Numbered from the stretch's first letter, positions 25,721-35,009 are shown. The stretch is 64,000 nt of DNA from Nocardia wallacei (GCF_014466955.1 NZ_AP023396.1:4402001-4466000), one strand, 5' to 3'. Made by a program: numbers and translations. The notes: a model not told the origin generated them from the letters alone.

Positions 25721-27031
25721 TCAGCCGGTCACGGGCGCGTGACCGAGGACCGCGGTGCCGAGTTCGTCGGCGAGGGCGAGCGCGGCCTGCAGCGGCAGCC
25801 GGCGCTCGCTGATCTTGCAGCCGCGTAGTTGCTCGGCGCGCTGCACACGGTAGGCGACGGTGTTGCGGGCCACATGCAGCAGCGCCGCCGCCTCGGCCAG
25901 GCTGCGCCCGACATCGAGATAACACTTGAGCGTGGCCCGCACCGCCGCGACCGCCTCCCCGGGATCGGCGAGACCACCGAGTTCGCGGCGCACGAACTCA
26001 CGCGCCCGCTCCAAGTCGCTGCTCAGCATCGCCACCACGTCGAGGTCCTGATAATCGAACACTTCTCGGGCGAGCACCGAGAGCGTGGCCACCCGTTCGG
26101 CCTCGAGAGCCTGCCGGTGACTGGAGACGAACCCGGCCACCCCCGACCCGGGCAACCCCATCGCGACACGGACCCCGGCCGGTGGGCGCGGCCACGATGT
26201 CTGCGGCCGCGACGGCGCCCCGCTGACCTGCGCACCCCACGCCCACACCCGTCGCCCGCCGACCGGCACGATCAACGTCGTCGTGCACGCGCACGCCGCC
26301 AACACCGCCGTGGCCGCCTCTTCCAGCTGGTGTGCTCTGGTCCCCGTGTAGTCGTCGGTCCACACCACCAGCGCCAGGTGATGCCGCGACAGGTCATAGC
26401 CGAGGCTGCGCACGGCACGATCGGGCGGAACGTGCCCGCCCCGCAAGATCTCCTGCAGCACCTCTCGACGCAGCGCGGCCGAACTGGCCAGCCACGCATC
26501 GTGCGCGCGCCCGTACTCGCTGGCCATCTCGTCGCTGAGCCGTTCGGTGATATCGAACAGCACCTCGTTGACCCGCCGCATCTGCGCGAACCGCTCGCTC
26601 GCCGGAACCAGCTGTTCGGCCGCGTCGAGAACCCGCTCCACCGCCAGCGCATGAGCCACCCGGATGCTGCGCAGCATGTGCTCCACCCCCACACCGCGGC
26701 TGACTACCTCCGCGGGGCCCAGCAGCACCTCGGGGACGGCGGCCACCCGGAAATCGGTCTCCTCCGCCAATGCCGCGGTGGCCTGCAACGCCACCGCTTC
26801 CCCGCCCACCCGCACCATCTCCACGATGCCGTGCACACCCAGCTCAGGCACCTCGGCCACGATCCGGTCGGCAATCGCGCCCCCGAGCTCCACCGCCCAC
26901 CCTGCCGGACCCGCGCCGAGCCGCCCCGTCAACTCCTCGACCGTCGCCACGGGCAGCACCGAACCCGCTAGCGCCTGCTCCCCGCGCGGTCGGAGCAGCC
27001 GGATCCATCCACCCACACCAGCTGAATTCAT
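25721..27031 (-). CDS. PucR-family transcriptional regulator
   Basis: A 436-residue regulator of the PucR/CdaR type. The N-terminal half is an unassigned sensory region (ERVLDAAEQLVPASERFAQM). The middle contains a GGDEF-like fold segment (HHLALVVWTDDYTGTRAHQ and VRVAMGLPGSGVAGFVSSHR). The C-terminal HTH_30 is unmistakable: ATLKCYLDVGRSLAEAAALL, then HVARNTVAYRVQRAEQL. PucR proteins activate purine, phenolic or related catabolic genes. The ATG at 27031 is chosen; an upstream start at 27118 would enter the repeat-containing gap. It is divergent from the TPP/FAH/VOC/hydroxylase operon, which it probably controls. Confidence 0.9.
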   Translation of the reverse strand: MNSAGVGGWIRLLRPRGEQALAGSVLPVATVEELTGRLGAGPAGWAVELGGAIADRIVAEVPELGVHGIVEMVRVGGEAVALQATAALAEETDFRVAAVPEVLLGPAEVVSRGVGVEHMLRSIRVAHALAVERVLDAAEQLVPASERFAQMRRVNEVLFDITERLSDEMASEYGRAHDAWLASSAALRREVLQEILRGGHVPPDRAVRSLGYDLSRHHLALVVWTDDYTGTRAHQLEEAATAVLAACACTTTLIVPVGGRRVWAWGAQVSGAPSRPQTSWPRPPAGVRVAMGLPGSGVAGFVSSHRQALEAERVATLSVLAREVFDYQDLDVVAMLSSDLERAREFVRRELGGLADPGEAVAAVRATLKCYLDVGRSLAEAAALLHVARNTVAYRVQRAEQLRGCKISERRLPLQAALALADELGTAVLGHAPVTG

Positions 27032-27344
27032 CGCCGCCACACCCCCGGACACTAGGCCATCAGCCGACCCGCTTCGAGCGGCACTACGTCGCTCTGAGCG
27101 CCATCCGGCCGGTCCCATCGCGGTATGCCTGCCTCACTTACCGCGATCGTGTGCGCGACCGTCGATCGGCCGCGCACTGATATCCGTGTGCGGTTCAGCA
27201 TCCGAATCATCGTGCGCCCTGGGGTTCCTCTGAAAGGTCTTACACACCTGGTTGCAGCGTGCGACGAGGCACGGAGCCACGGTTCTACAGCGTCGGTGTC
27301 GTGCTCCTGGCCATCGTGGCGAGTTGTCGACGAGACCGGGGCCG

Positions 27345-27672
27345 TCCGGCCCGGCGCAGTGCGTGTCCTGGTATCGGCCGGGCCGTGCGGGGCGCGCTGC
27401 CGGATGCTGTCGCGGACCAGGCGCGCACGGGGGCGATACAGGGGTGGGGTGTCGCCATCCTCGCCGCTCTCCCCGGTGCGCCGGCCTGGCGACCGGGTCC
27501 CAGGGCGTGAGGGGTCGCCGCCGATCTCCTGTGCCACCTGCCCTCCCATGTGGATTCGGGTCCAAGCATTGCGTACGGGTTTGTATCGGAGGCCAAGCCG
27601 GTGGTAGGGGTCCGGCGCTTCGATAGAGGTGTACGTATCCGTGTCACCGGTGCTGTCGTGGCGATGTCGCCG
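27345..27672 (-). repeat. Upstream repeat module, copy C
   Basis: The longest copy: its reverse complement matches copy A through about 240 bp and copy B through its last ~130 bp. It ends 27 bp before the TTG start of the TPP enzyme. The 667-bp gap 27032-27698 also serves the PucR gene and contains no gene I can support. Confidence 0.8.
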
Positions 27673-27698
27673 GGTGTTGATGTTCGGGGGTTTTTCCG

Positions 27699-30014
27699 TT
27701 GCCTGCCCTGGAGACCGCTGCGCCCGTCGAGGTGCTCGACCGCATCGAGCGGCGTGTGTTGTGGCTGTCGGTGGCGATGATCGATCACGCCAACCGGGTG
27801 CGTGAGAACCCGTCGGGGCTCAAGGTCGGCGGGCATCAGGCGTCGAGCGCGTCGATGGTGTCGATCATGACCGCGTTGTGGTTCGAGCAGCTCACCGCCG
27901 CGGATCGGGTGTCGGTGAAGCCGCACGCCGCGCCGGTGCTGCATGCGATCAACTATCTGCTCGGCCGGCTCGACAGGTCGTCGCTGACGACGTTGCGGGC
28001 TTTCGGTGGATTGCAGAGCTATCCCAGCCGTAGCAAGGATCCGGATCCGGTGGATTATTCGACCGGTTCGGTCGGGCTGGGGGCGACGGCGCCGGTGTGG
28101 GGTGCGGTGGCACGCCGCTACGTCGAGCATCATTTCGGTGCCGGCGGGGCCGGCCGCCAGTACGCGCTGATCGGGGACGCCGAACTCGACGAAGGCGCCT
28201 GCTGGGAGGCGCTGCTGGATCCGGCGGTCCCCGAGCTGGGTGAGCTGGTGTGGATCGTGGATGTGAACCGCCAGTCGCTGGATCGGGTCGTTCCGCATCT
28301 GGCCGCGTCGCGGGTGGCGGCGATGTTCGAGGCCGCCGGGTGGCAGGTGATCACGGTCAAGTACGGCGCGACGTTGGAGTCGATGTTCACCCGGCCGGGA
28401 GGTGCGGCGTTGCGGGCGCGGCTGGACGCGATGAGCAATCCGGAGTATCAGCGGCTGCTGCGGCTACCCGCCGCCGGGTTGCGCGAGCGGCTGCCCGGCT
28501 ACAGTACGGACGCCGAGGCGATCCGGGCACTGGTCGACGGAGTCGGTGACGAGGAACTGCTGGCCGCGTGGCGCAACCTGGGCGGGCACGATCACCGTGC
28601 GCTGCGCGAGGCGTTCGCCGCGATCGACGACACCCGGCCCACGGTCATTTTCGCCTACACCGTGAAAGGGTACGGGCTGCCGACCGAGGGACATCCGCAC
28701 AACCATTCCTCGCTGCTGAGTGCCGAACAGCTGGAGGCGGTCGCGGCCCGCCTGGGAGTCGATCTCGCCGACCGGTGGGCGGGTTTCGAGCCCGGCAGCG
28801 ATGAGGGGGTGCTGTGCGCGCGGACCGCGCGACGGCTGGCGCGGCCGCCGGTCACCGAGCCCGGCCCGCTGGCGGTGCCGGCCGATTTGGGGCGCACCCC
28901 GGCGCGGGTGGCGTCGACCCAGTCGGCGCTGGGCCGGACTTTGCTGGATCTGCTGCGTGCCGCACCGGAGGTCGGTGCGCGGGTGGTGACGGTCAGCCCG
29001 GACGTGAGTTCTACGACGAACCTGGGCGGGTGGGTCACGAAGGTCGGGACGTGGTCGGTGACCGAGCGCCCCAACTGGTTCGCCGACGACCCCGACACGA
29101 TCCTGCAGTGGCGCGAGGGCCCGGGCGGCCAGCACATCGAACTCGGGATCGCCGAAACCAATCTGGTCGGTGTGCTGGGTGAACTCGGCGCGACAGGCAG
29201 CCGGTGGGGGCAGCCGCTGCTGCCGATCGGTGTGCTCTACGACCCGTTCGTGACGCGGGCGCTGGAACCGTGGTCGTTCGGGATCTACGCCGGGGGCCGC
29301 TCGCTGCTGGTCGGGACACCGTCGGGGGTGAGCCTCGCCGCCGAAGGCGGCGCACACCAGTCGATCGTCACACCCTCGATCGGGCTGGAACAGCCGGGCT
29401 GCGTCAGCTACGAACCGGCGTTCGTCCTCGACACCGAATGGATCTTGCTGGGATGTCTGGACCAGCTGAACCGGCCGCAGGGCCGCGCGGCGTACGTACG
29501 GTTGTCGACGCGTCCGCTCGACCAGCGGCTCGCGGCCGTGCCGGCCGATCCCGCCGCGCGCGAGCGGCGCCGCAACCATGTCCTGGCCGGCGGATACGTG
29601 CTGCGGAGGCCGCCGAACCCGGTGGTGACGATCGCGGCCATGGGCGCGGTGGTGCCCGAGGCGATCGCGGCCGCCACCCGCCTGCACGAGCTGGGTATCG
29701 AAACGGAGATCGTCTGTGTGACCAGCCCGGGACTGTTGTTCGCCGCGGTGCAGGCGCGCCGCGGCCGCTGGCACGGACAGCACTGGATCCTCGACACCCT
29801 GTTCGGTGGTGCGGCCGGCCGGCCGATGGTGACCGTCCTCGACGGCCATCCGCACACGCTCGCATTCCTGGCCACCGTGCACGGGGTGCCGGCGATCCAT
29901 CTGGGCGTCACCGAGTTCGGCCAATCCGGTGACCTCGACGCGGTGTATCGCTACCACGGCATCGACACGGACTCGATCGTGCGCGCCGCCCTCGATCTGG
30001 TGCCCGCGCCGTGA
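27699..30014 (+). CDS. AceE/transketolase-like thiamine-diphosphate enzyme
   Basis: A 771-residue protein with the architecture of homodimeric pyruvate dehydrogenase E1 (AceE) but about 100 residues shorter. The substrate-channel start HQASSASMVSIMTALWFEQL and the segment VKPHAAPVLHAINYLLGRL match the AceE pattern. The ThDP/Mg motif is IGDAELDEGACWEA...VDVNRQSLDRVVP, and the pyrimidine-binding domain carries HIELGIAETNLVGVLGELGA. There are no E2 or E3 genes nearby, so it may act as a decarboxylase or ligase on a pathway 2-oxoacid. The start is TTG with GGGGG eight bases before it. It is first in a run with FAH, VOC and hydroxylase genes, 34 bp upstream of the next. Confidence 0.85.
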   Translation: MPALETAAPVEVLDRIERRVLWLSVAMIDHANRVRENPSGLKVGGHQASSASMVSIMTALWFEQLTAADRVSVKPHAAPVLHAINYLLGRLDRSSLTTLRAFGGLQSYPSRSKDPDPVDYSTGSVGLGATAPVWGAVARRYVEHHFGAGGAGRQYALIGDAELDEGACWEALLDPAVPELGELVWIVDVNRQSLDRVVPHLAASRVAAMFEAAGWQVITVKYGATLESMFTRPGGAALRARLDAMSNPEYQRLLRLPAAGLRERLPGYSTDAEAIRALVDGVGDEELLAAWRNLGGHDHRALREAFAAIDDTRPTVIFAYTVKGYGLPTEGHPHNHSSLLSAEQLEAVAARLGVDLADRWAGFEPGSDEGVLCARTARRLARPPVTEPGPLAVPADLGRTPARVASTQSALGRTLLDLLRAAPEVGARVVTVSPDVSSTTNLGGWVTKVGTWSVTERPNWFADDPDTILQWREGPGGQHIELGIAETNLVGVLGELGATGSRWGQPLLPIGVLYDPFVTRALEPWSFGIYAGGRSLLVGTPSGVSLAAEGGAHQSIVTPSIGLEQPGCVSYEPAFVLDTEWILLGCLDQLNRPQGRAAYVRLSTRPLDQRLAAVPADPAARERRRNHVLAGGYVLRRPPNPVVTIAAMGAVVPEAIAAATRLHELGIETEIVCVTSPGLLFAAVQARRGRWHGQHWILDTLFGGAAGRPMVTVLDGHPHTLAFLATVHGVPAIHLGVTEFGQSGDLDAVYRYHGIDTDSIVRAALDLVPAP

Positions 30015-30048
30015 ACACCCTTGTCGCCCAACCCATGAGGAGCCCATC

Positions 30049-31002
30049 GTGGTCACGAACCTGATCCGCTACCGCCTCGGCGACGCCGTGGAATGGGGGG
30101 TGGTCGACGACGCGAAGATCACCCCGCTGCACGGCAGCTACCCCAGCACCGCCGACCTCATCACGACCGGCGAGCAGGATTGGCGCGCGGCGCGGCACCG
30201 GGCACCGGTCCACCGGCTCGACGCGGTCACGGTGCTCTCGCCGATCACGACACCGTGCCGGGTGATCTGCCAGGGCGCCAACTACCGTCAGCACGCGATC
30301 GAGTCCGGCATGGACCCCGACGCCCGCGCGTTCAACCTGTTCTTCGACAAGACCGACGCAGCGGTCACCGGCGCGCACGACCCCGTCACCCGGCCCGCGC
30401 ATGTACGGCTGCTGGATTTCGAAATCGAACTCGCCCTGGTCATCGGCCGCGCGATCGACGCACCGGTCACGATCACCGATGCGGACCTGCCCGGCTATGT
30501 GTTCGCGGTCACCATCGCCAACGATCTGTCGGCCCGCGATGTCCAGCTGCCGCAGGGCCAGTTCCTCAAAGGCAAGAGCTACCGCGGATTCTGCCCGCTG
30601 GGCCCGTATCTGGCGATCCTAGAGCCCGCGGATATGCCGTTGCTGGACAACCTGGAGCTGCGGCTCGAGGTCAACGGAAGGCTGCGTCAGCACGACACCA
30701 CCGCCCACATGCTCTACCGGCCCGCGGAAACCCTGACCGAGTTGAGCCAGTTCTGCAATCTGAGCCCCGGCGACGTCGTGCTCACCGGCACCCCGCACGG
30801 CTGCACCGCCACCACCCCGCCCGCGCTGATCCGGCGCCTGGCGACCGCGCTGCTGCCCGAAGACCGGCTGTGGTCGCTGTTCATCCGCCAGAACCTGCGC
30901 AAACCCTATCTCGCGCCCGGCGATCTGATCACCGCGTCGATCCGCGACCAGAGCGGGTCACTGGACCTGGGCACTCAACGCACCCTGATCACCGCTCCAT
31001 GA
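30049..31002 (+). CDS. Fumarylacetoacetate-hydrolase-family protein
   Basis: A 317-residue FAH-fold enzyme. The GTG at 30049 has AGGAG seven bases before it. After an N-terminal domain, the C-terminal barrel shows GANYRQHAIESGMDPDARAF, the metal-binding DFEIELALVIGRAI with its two Glu, IANDLSARDVQLPQGQF, KSYRGFCPLGPYL and VLTGTPHGC. The family hydrolyses or decarboxylates acylpyruvates and 2-oxo-dienoates, late intermediates of aromatic meta-cleavage. Its place between an AceE-like enzyme and an extradiol-type VOC protein supports that role. Its stop is followed by the VOC gene within 20 bases. Confidence 0.92.
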   Translation: MVTNLIRYRLGDAVEWGVVDDAKITPLHGSYPSTADLITTGEQDWRAARHRAPVHRLDAVTVLSPITTPCRVICQGANYRQHAIESGMDPDARAFNLFFDKTDAAVTGAHDPVTRPAHVRLLDFEIELALVIGRAIDAPVTITDADLPGYVFAVTIANDLSARDVQLPQGQFLKGKSYRGFCPLGPYLAILEPADMPLLDNLELRLEVNGRLRQHDTTAHMLYRPAETLTELSQFCNLSPGDVVLTGTPHGCTATTPPALIRRLATALLPEDRLWSLFIRQNLRKPYLAPGDLITASIRDQSGSLDLGTQRTLITAP

Positions 31003-31019
31003 CCCGCTGGAGGTTTCCC

Positions 31020-31652
31020 GTGACACCTGTTCCCGATTCCCGCGACAGCAATGTCGCGGTCCCCGAACTGCTGGCGCACTGGGTGGTGAAAACCGCGCGC
31101 GCACCACAGATGATCGCCTGGTACCGAACCGTTTTCGGTGCGCGGGTGGTGCACGAGGACCGCCGGATCGCGTTCTTGACCTGGGACGACGAGAGCCACC
31201 GGCTGGCGCTGGTCAAAGTACCCTCGGTGCTGCGGTATCTGCTGCTCCTGGCCAGATTCCGCCGCAAGTTCTACGGCGTGGACCACCTCGCATTCACCTT
31301 CTCGTCGCTGGACCGGCTGCTGGGCACCTACGAGCGGCTCGCCCGCCAGGGCATCACCCCGGTGTGGTCGATCAATCACGGCCCGACGACCTCGCTGTAT
31401 TACGAGGATCCCGACGGTATCCGGCTGGAGTTCCAGGTCGAGAACTTCGAGACGGCGGCCGCGACCGCCGACTACTTCGCCAGTTCCGCATTCGAGGCCA
31501 ACCCGATCGGTGTCGAGGTCGACCCGGACTACCTGCTGGAGCGGCTGCGCCGCGGCGAGCCCGCGGCGACGCTGCTGGCACCGGGGGCGGGGACCCGCCC
31601 GGGAACGACACCGCGCGCGAACACCCGCGCCATCACCTGGAGGACGCTGTAA
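31020..31652 (+). CDS. VOC-family protein, extradiol-dioxygenase type
   Basis: A 210-residue protein. The GTG at 31020 is used because GGAGG precedes it; an ATG at 30999 overlaps the previous stop but has no such site. The metal ligands of a type I extradiol dioxygenase can be placed: His in LLAHWVVKTARA, His in YGVDHLAFTFSS and Glu in DGIRLEFQVENFE. The C-terminal DYLLERLRRGEPAATLLAPG resembles the tail of actinobacterial ring-cleavage relatives. It would open a catechol-type ring between the hydroxylase and FAH steps, an assignment based on fold and context. Three bases separate it from the hydroxylase gene. Confidence 0.85.
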   Translation: MTPVPDSRDSNVAVPELLAHWVVKTARAPQMIAWYRTVFGARVVHEDRRIAFLTWDDESHRLALVKVPSVLRYLLLLARFRRKFYGVDHLAFTFSSLDRLLGTYERLARQGITPVWSINHGPTTSLYYEDPDGIRLEFQVENFETAAATADYFASSAFEANPIGVEVDPDYLLERLRRGEPAATLLAPGAGTRPGTTPRANTRAITWRTL

Positions 31653-31655
31653 CCG

Positions 31656-33593
31656 ATGATCACCCGCCCTGTCGTCATCGTCGGAGCCGGCGCCACCGGA
31701 TCGACACTGGCGTTGCTGCTGGCCCGCTACGGGGTGCCCAGCACCGTGCTCGAACGGCGCAGCGACCCGCTGCTGCATCCGGCCGCGCACGTGATCAACG
31801 CCCGCTCGCTCGAAATCTGGCAGCACACCGACCCACACCTGGCCGCCCGCATCGCCGCCCTCGCGCCCCCGATCGAACAGGTCAACATCATCCGCTGGTG
31901 CGGCGACCCGGCCGGGCCACCCCTGGGGCAGATCGACCTGCTGTCGCGACCGGACTGGACCGCGCAGGTCCGCAGCCACAGCCCGTTCCTGCTGTCCCAC
32001 ATCGGCCAGCACCAGCTGATGCCCGTGCTGTGGGAAGCCCTGGACCGCGAACCACTGGTCGACTTCCGCCGCGCCACCCTCGCCGAACAGGTCGACCAGA
32101 CCGGCACGAGCGCCGTGGTCACCGCCCGCCCGGCCGTGCCGGCGAGCCCCGCAACGGCGAGTTCGACCGAGACCATCTACGCCCGGTTCGTCGTCGCCGC
32201 CGACGGCGCCAACAGCAGCGTGCGCGAGCAGGCAGGCATCGGTATGACAGGCCCAGTGCTGGCGAACATGGGCAGCGTGTTCTTCCACGCCCCCGGCCTG
32301 TTTCCGGCAGGAACCGAGCGACCACTGCTGAGCTGGATCTACCGGCCCGGCTTCTGCGGGGTGATGATCGCCCACGCCGACGACGACTACATCCTGATGA
32401 CCGTCTACCTGCACCCCGCCCAGCAGATCGCGCGCGACCCCCGCGCCTACTGGGAACGCATGCTACCCGCGGTGCTCGGCCCCGGCGTGCCGACCCGGAT
32501 CCGCTCCACCGGCACCTGGACGATGACCTCGCAGATGGCGTCCCGGTTCCGCCGCGGCGCGCTACTGCTGGCCGGCGACGCCGCACACCGGTTCCCCCAC
32601 ACCGGCGGCTTCGGGCTCAACAGCGGCGTCCAGGACGCCCACAACCTGGCCTGGAAACTCACCGCCATCCTCCACGACGGCGCCCACGCCGACCTGCTCG
32701 ACACCTACGACACCGAACGGCGGCCCGTGGTCACCCGCTTCGCCGAGCAGAGCGTCAGCAACCACTTCCTGCTCGACAAGGTCACCCGCTCCCTCGGCGT
32801 CACCAACCGCGCCGTGCAGCAGGCCACCGCCGCCCTGGCCCGCCCCCCGCTGGCATGGCTACCGGACCGGCTGCTGGCACCGCTCTGCGACCGGCTCACC
32901 GACATGCAAACCGCCCGCACCGCCGCCGTCGAACCCGGCCACCGCCGCGCCGGACGCGTCCGGGCCCGCATCGCCGCCCAGATCCCCGGCCAGCTCGAGC
33001 ATTTCATCGCCACCGGCCTGGAATTCGGCTACGTCTACCGCAGCCCGCTGATCCGCTCCGAACCCGGCCCCGTGCCCATCGACGGCGACGGCGTGCTCAC
33101 CTACCGGCCCACCACCTGGCCCGGCGCCCGCCTGCCCCACGCGACAATCGAATTCGAGCACCAGCCGATGCCGATCCACGACCTGCTCGGGCCCGGCAGG
33201 CTCACCCTGTTCACCGCCGACCCTCACGCCTGGACCGCCGCGCTCACTACAGACCCGCGGCCACCGCTGCCGATACAGGTGACCGCGTTGCGTGCCCCCG
33301 ACCCGGGCGACCGCGACGCCCTGATCGCACTGTACGAAGTCGGCGAACACGGCGCGGTAGCGGTACGGCCCGACGGGCATGTGCTGTGGCGCAACCGCGA
33401 CCAGGCCCCGACCGCGGCACCGGAGCTGCTCGACTGGCTGCGCACCCAGTGGGGCCCGTACTGGCCAGCCAGGAAAGATCACCCGAACGGCCGCGGCCGG
33501 GCCCACCCCATGCCGGCAGGCGACGACCACGCCACCCGCGTCTCGGCGAACACCGCCGACCCCGCCCAGCCGACCACCGACTCCGCGCCATGA
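31656..33593 (+). CDS. FAD-dependent aromatic hydroxylase (class A monooxygenase)
   Basis: A 645-residue flavin monooxygenase of the phenol/3-(3-hydroxyphenyl)propionate hydroxylase type. FAD motifs: VVIVGAGATGSTLALLLARY at residues 6-25, the DG motif in VVAADGANSSVRE, and the GD motif in LLLAGDAAHRFPHTGGFGLN followed by SGVQDAHNLAWKL. A C-terminal thioredoxin-like domain ends in AVRPDGHVLWRNRDQ, as in MhpA-like enzymes. The terminal ~35 residues are a low-complexity extension. It would add a ring hydroxyl to give the dioxygenase substrate. It is fourth in the operon behind the TPP enzyme. Confidence 0.92.
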   Translation: MITRPVVIVGAGATGSTLALLLARYGVPSTVLERRSDPLLHPAAHVINARSLEIWQHTDPHLAARIAALAPPIEQVNIIRWCGDPAGPPLGQIDLLSRPDWTAQVRSHSPFLLSHIGQHQLMPVLWEALDREPLVDFRRATLAEQVDQTGTSAVVTARPAVPASPATASSTETIYARFVVAADGANSSVREQAGIGMTGPVLANMGSVFFHAPGLFPAGTERPLLSWIYRPGFCGVMIAHADDDYILMTVYLHPAQQIARDPRAYWERMLPAVLGPGVPTRIRSTGTWTMTSQMASRFRRGALLLAGDAAHRFPHTGGFGLNSGVQDAHNLAWKLTAILHDGAHADLLDTYDTERRPVVTRFAEQSVSNHFLLDKVTRSLGVTNRAVQQATAALARPPLAWLPDRLLAPLCDRLTDMQTARTAAVEPGHRRAGRVRARIAAQIPGQLEHFIATGLEFGYVYRSPLIRSEPGPVPIDGDGVLTYRPTTWPGARLPHATIEFEHQPMPIHDLLGPGRLTLFTADPHAWTAALTTDPRPPLPIQVTALRAPDPGDRDALIALYEVGEHGAVAVRPDGHVLWRNRDQAPTAAPELLDWLRTQWGPYWPARKDHPNGRGRAHPMPAGDDHATRVSANTADPAQPTTDSAP

Positions 33594-33836
33594 ACTGCCC
33601 TACGCAGCACCGGCATTGCCGCCACCTGCAGGGCGCGTTGCGCCTGACCGCCCTGCTGCACTCCTAGCGCTCGGCGCAGCCGCCGATCCGTCTCCGACCC
33701 TCAGCTCCTGCACAACAATCGCCCGCAAGGACCGAAATCGTTCCGCGCCGGCTTCCACTGAACCTCCACCGCGAAATACCGTCACCTGTGCGTGCCACCG
33801 TGCGTGGCCATCGGCCCAGGAATCGTCAGGAGAGAT

Positions 33837-35009
33837 ATGCCCACCACACGCGTCGCCGTCGTCACCGGGGCCTCGTCGGGAATAGGCCGGGCCACTGCAG
33901 CGGTCTTGGCCGGCAACGGGTTCCGGGTGATCGGGACCAGCCGCAACCCGGACACGATCCCGGAGACAGACCGCCTGCCGGGCATCGACTACCGGCCCCT
34001 GGACCTGACCGACCACGACTCCCTCGAACAGTTCGTCTCGACGCTGGATACTGTCGACGTCCTGGTCAACAACGCCGGCGAAAGCCAAGCCGGACCGCTG
34101 GCCGACCTGCCCGGCGACGCCGTAGCCCGACTGTTCCAGCTCAACGTGCTCGGCCCGATCGCACTCACCCGGGCGTTACTACCCGGCATGCGCCAGCGCG
34201 GTACCGGGCGGGTGGTGATGGTCGGCTCGATGCTGGCCAGCTTCCCGCTGCCCTACCGCTCCTCCTACGTCGCCACCAAAGCCGCACTACGCGGATTCGC
34301 CACCGCGGCACGATTCGAGGAATCGCCCTACGGCATCTGGCTCACCACCGTCGAACCGGGACAGGTCGATTCCGGACTCCGCGAACGACGCACGAAATAC
34401 CTCGCCGACGGCTCGCCACACACCACGGAATTCCAGCGCTTCATGACAGAACTCGACCGCAAACAAGCCGCGGGCATCACACCGGACCGGGTCGCACGGA
34501 GCAGGCGCGGCAACGGGTTCGAGGATTTCCTGGCCGCGTTGACGGCGGCGTGGACGCCGGATCCTGTGCGGTACGACGGCAGGTTCTACCGGTTCGCGGC
34601 TTCGGAGATCAGCCCGAAGCCGGTGCGGCCCGGCGGTCCGCCCGTGCTTCTGGGTGCGGTTCCCGGGCTGGCGGTCCCGGCCCAGCGCGCCGGCCGGCTC
34701 GGGTTCGGCTTCAACCCCGGTATCTACGAGTGGGCGGGCTTCGAGTCCCAGCTGGCGGCGTACCTCGAGGCGGTGCCGCAGGGGGTGCGGCCGGGACCGG
34801 TCGTGGTCCGCGTCAACGGCACCGTCACCGCCGAACCGCTCGGGAGCGACCGGCTTCCGCTGGTCGGTGACCTCGCCCAGGTCCGGGAAGATCTCGCTCG
34901 GGTGGCCTCGCTGGGGGTCGACGAGGTGTTCTGGGATCTGGTGCAGGGCGGCGTACCGCACGCCGAGCACCTGGGTGTGCTCGATCGCATCGTTCAGTTG
35001 AAGGACTGA
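33837..35009 (+). CDS. Chimeric SDR / luciferase-like monooxygenase fusion
   Basis: A 390-residue protein made of unrelated halves. Residues 1 to about 221 are a classical SDR: VAVVTGASSGIGRATAAVLA, VDVLVNNAGESQAGPL, Ser in VMVGSMLASFPL, YVATKAALRG, and TTVEPGQVDSGL. From about 222 the sequence is the C-terminal part of an F420-dependent luciferase-like monooxygenase (GFEDFLAALTAAWTPDPVRY, PPVLLGAVPGLAVPAQRAGR, DLARVASLGVDEVFWDLVQG). The LLM part lacks its N-terminal barrel half. Base usage changes near 34500. A deletion joining two genes in frame is the simplest account. AGGAGA precedes the ATG. It overlaps the convergent TetR gene by 16 bp. Confidence 0.85.
   Translation: MPTTRVAVVTGASSGIGRATAAVLAGNGFRVIGTSRNPDTIPETDRLPGIDYRPLDLTDHDSLEQFVSTLDTVDVLVNNAGESQAGPLADLPGDAVARLFQLNVLGPIALTRALLPGMRQRGTGRVVMVGSMLASFPLPYRSSYVATKAALRGFATAARFEESPYGIWLTTVEPGQVDSGLRERRTKYLADGSPHTTEFQRFMTELDRKQAAGITPDRVARSRRGNGFEDFLAALTAAWTPDPVRYDGRFYRFAASEISPKPVRPGGPPVLLGAVPGLAVPAQRAGRLGFGFNPGIYEWAGFESQLAAYLEAVPQGVRPGPVVVRVNGTVTAEPLGSDRLPLVGDLAQVREDLARVASLGVDEVFWDLVQGGVPHAEHLGVLDRIVQLKD

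Noticed and set aside
24269..25828. 519-codon open frame on the plus strand
   Set aside because: Antisense to the Mce gene across its whole length; low-complexity Arg/His/Asp pattern, no motif.
28464..30056. 530-codon frame on the minus strand
   Set aside because: Shadow of the ThDP enzyme; rich in Arg/Gln/His with no recognisable domain.
30975..32414. 479-codon minus frame
   Set aside because: Antisense shadow of VOC and hydroxylase genes.
31364..33667. 767-codon plus frame
   Set aside because: Out-of-frame shadow of the flavin hydroxylase; Arg/Pro-repetitive.
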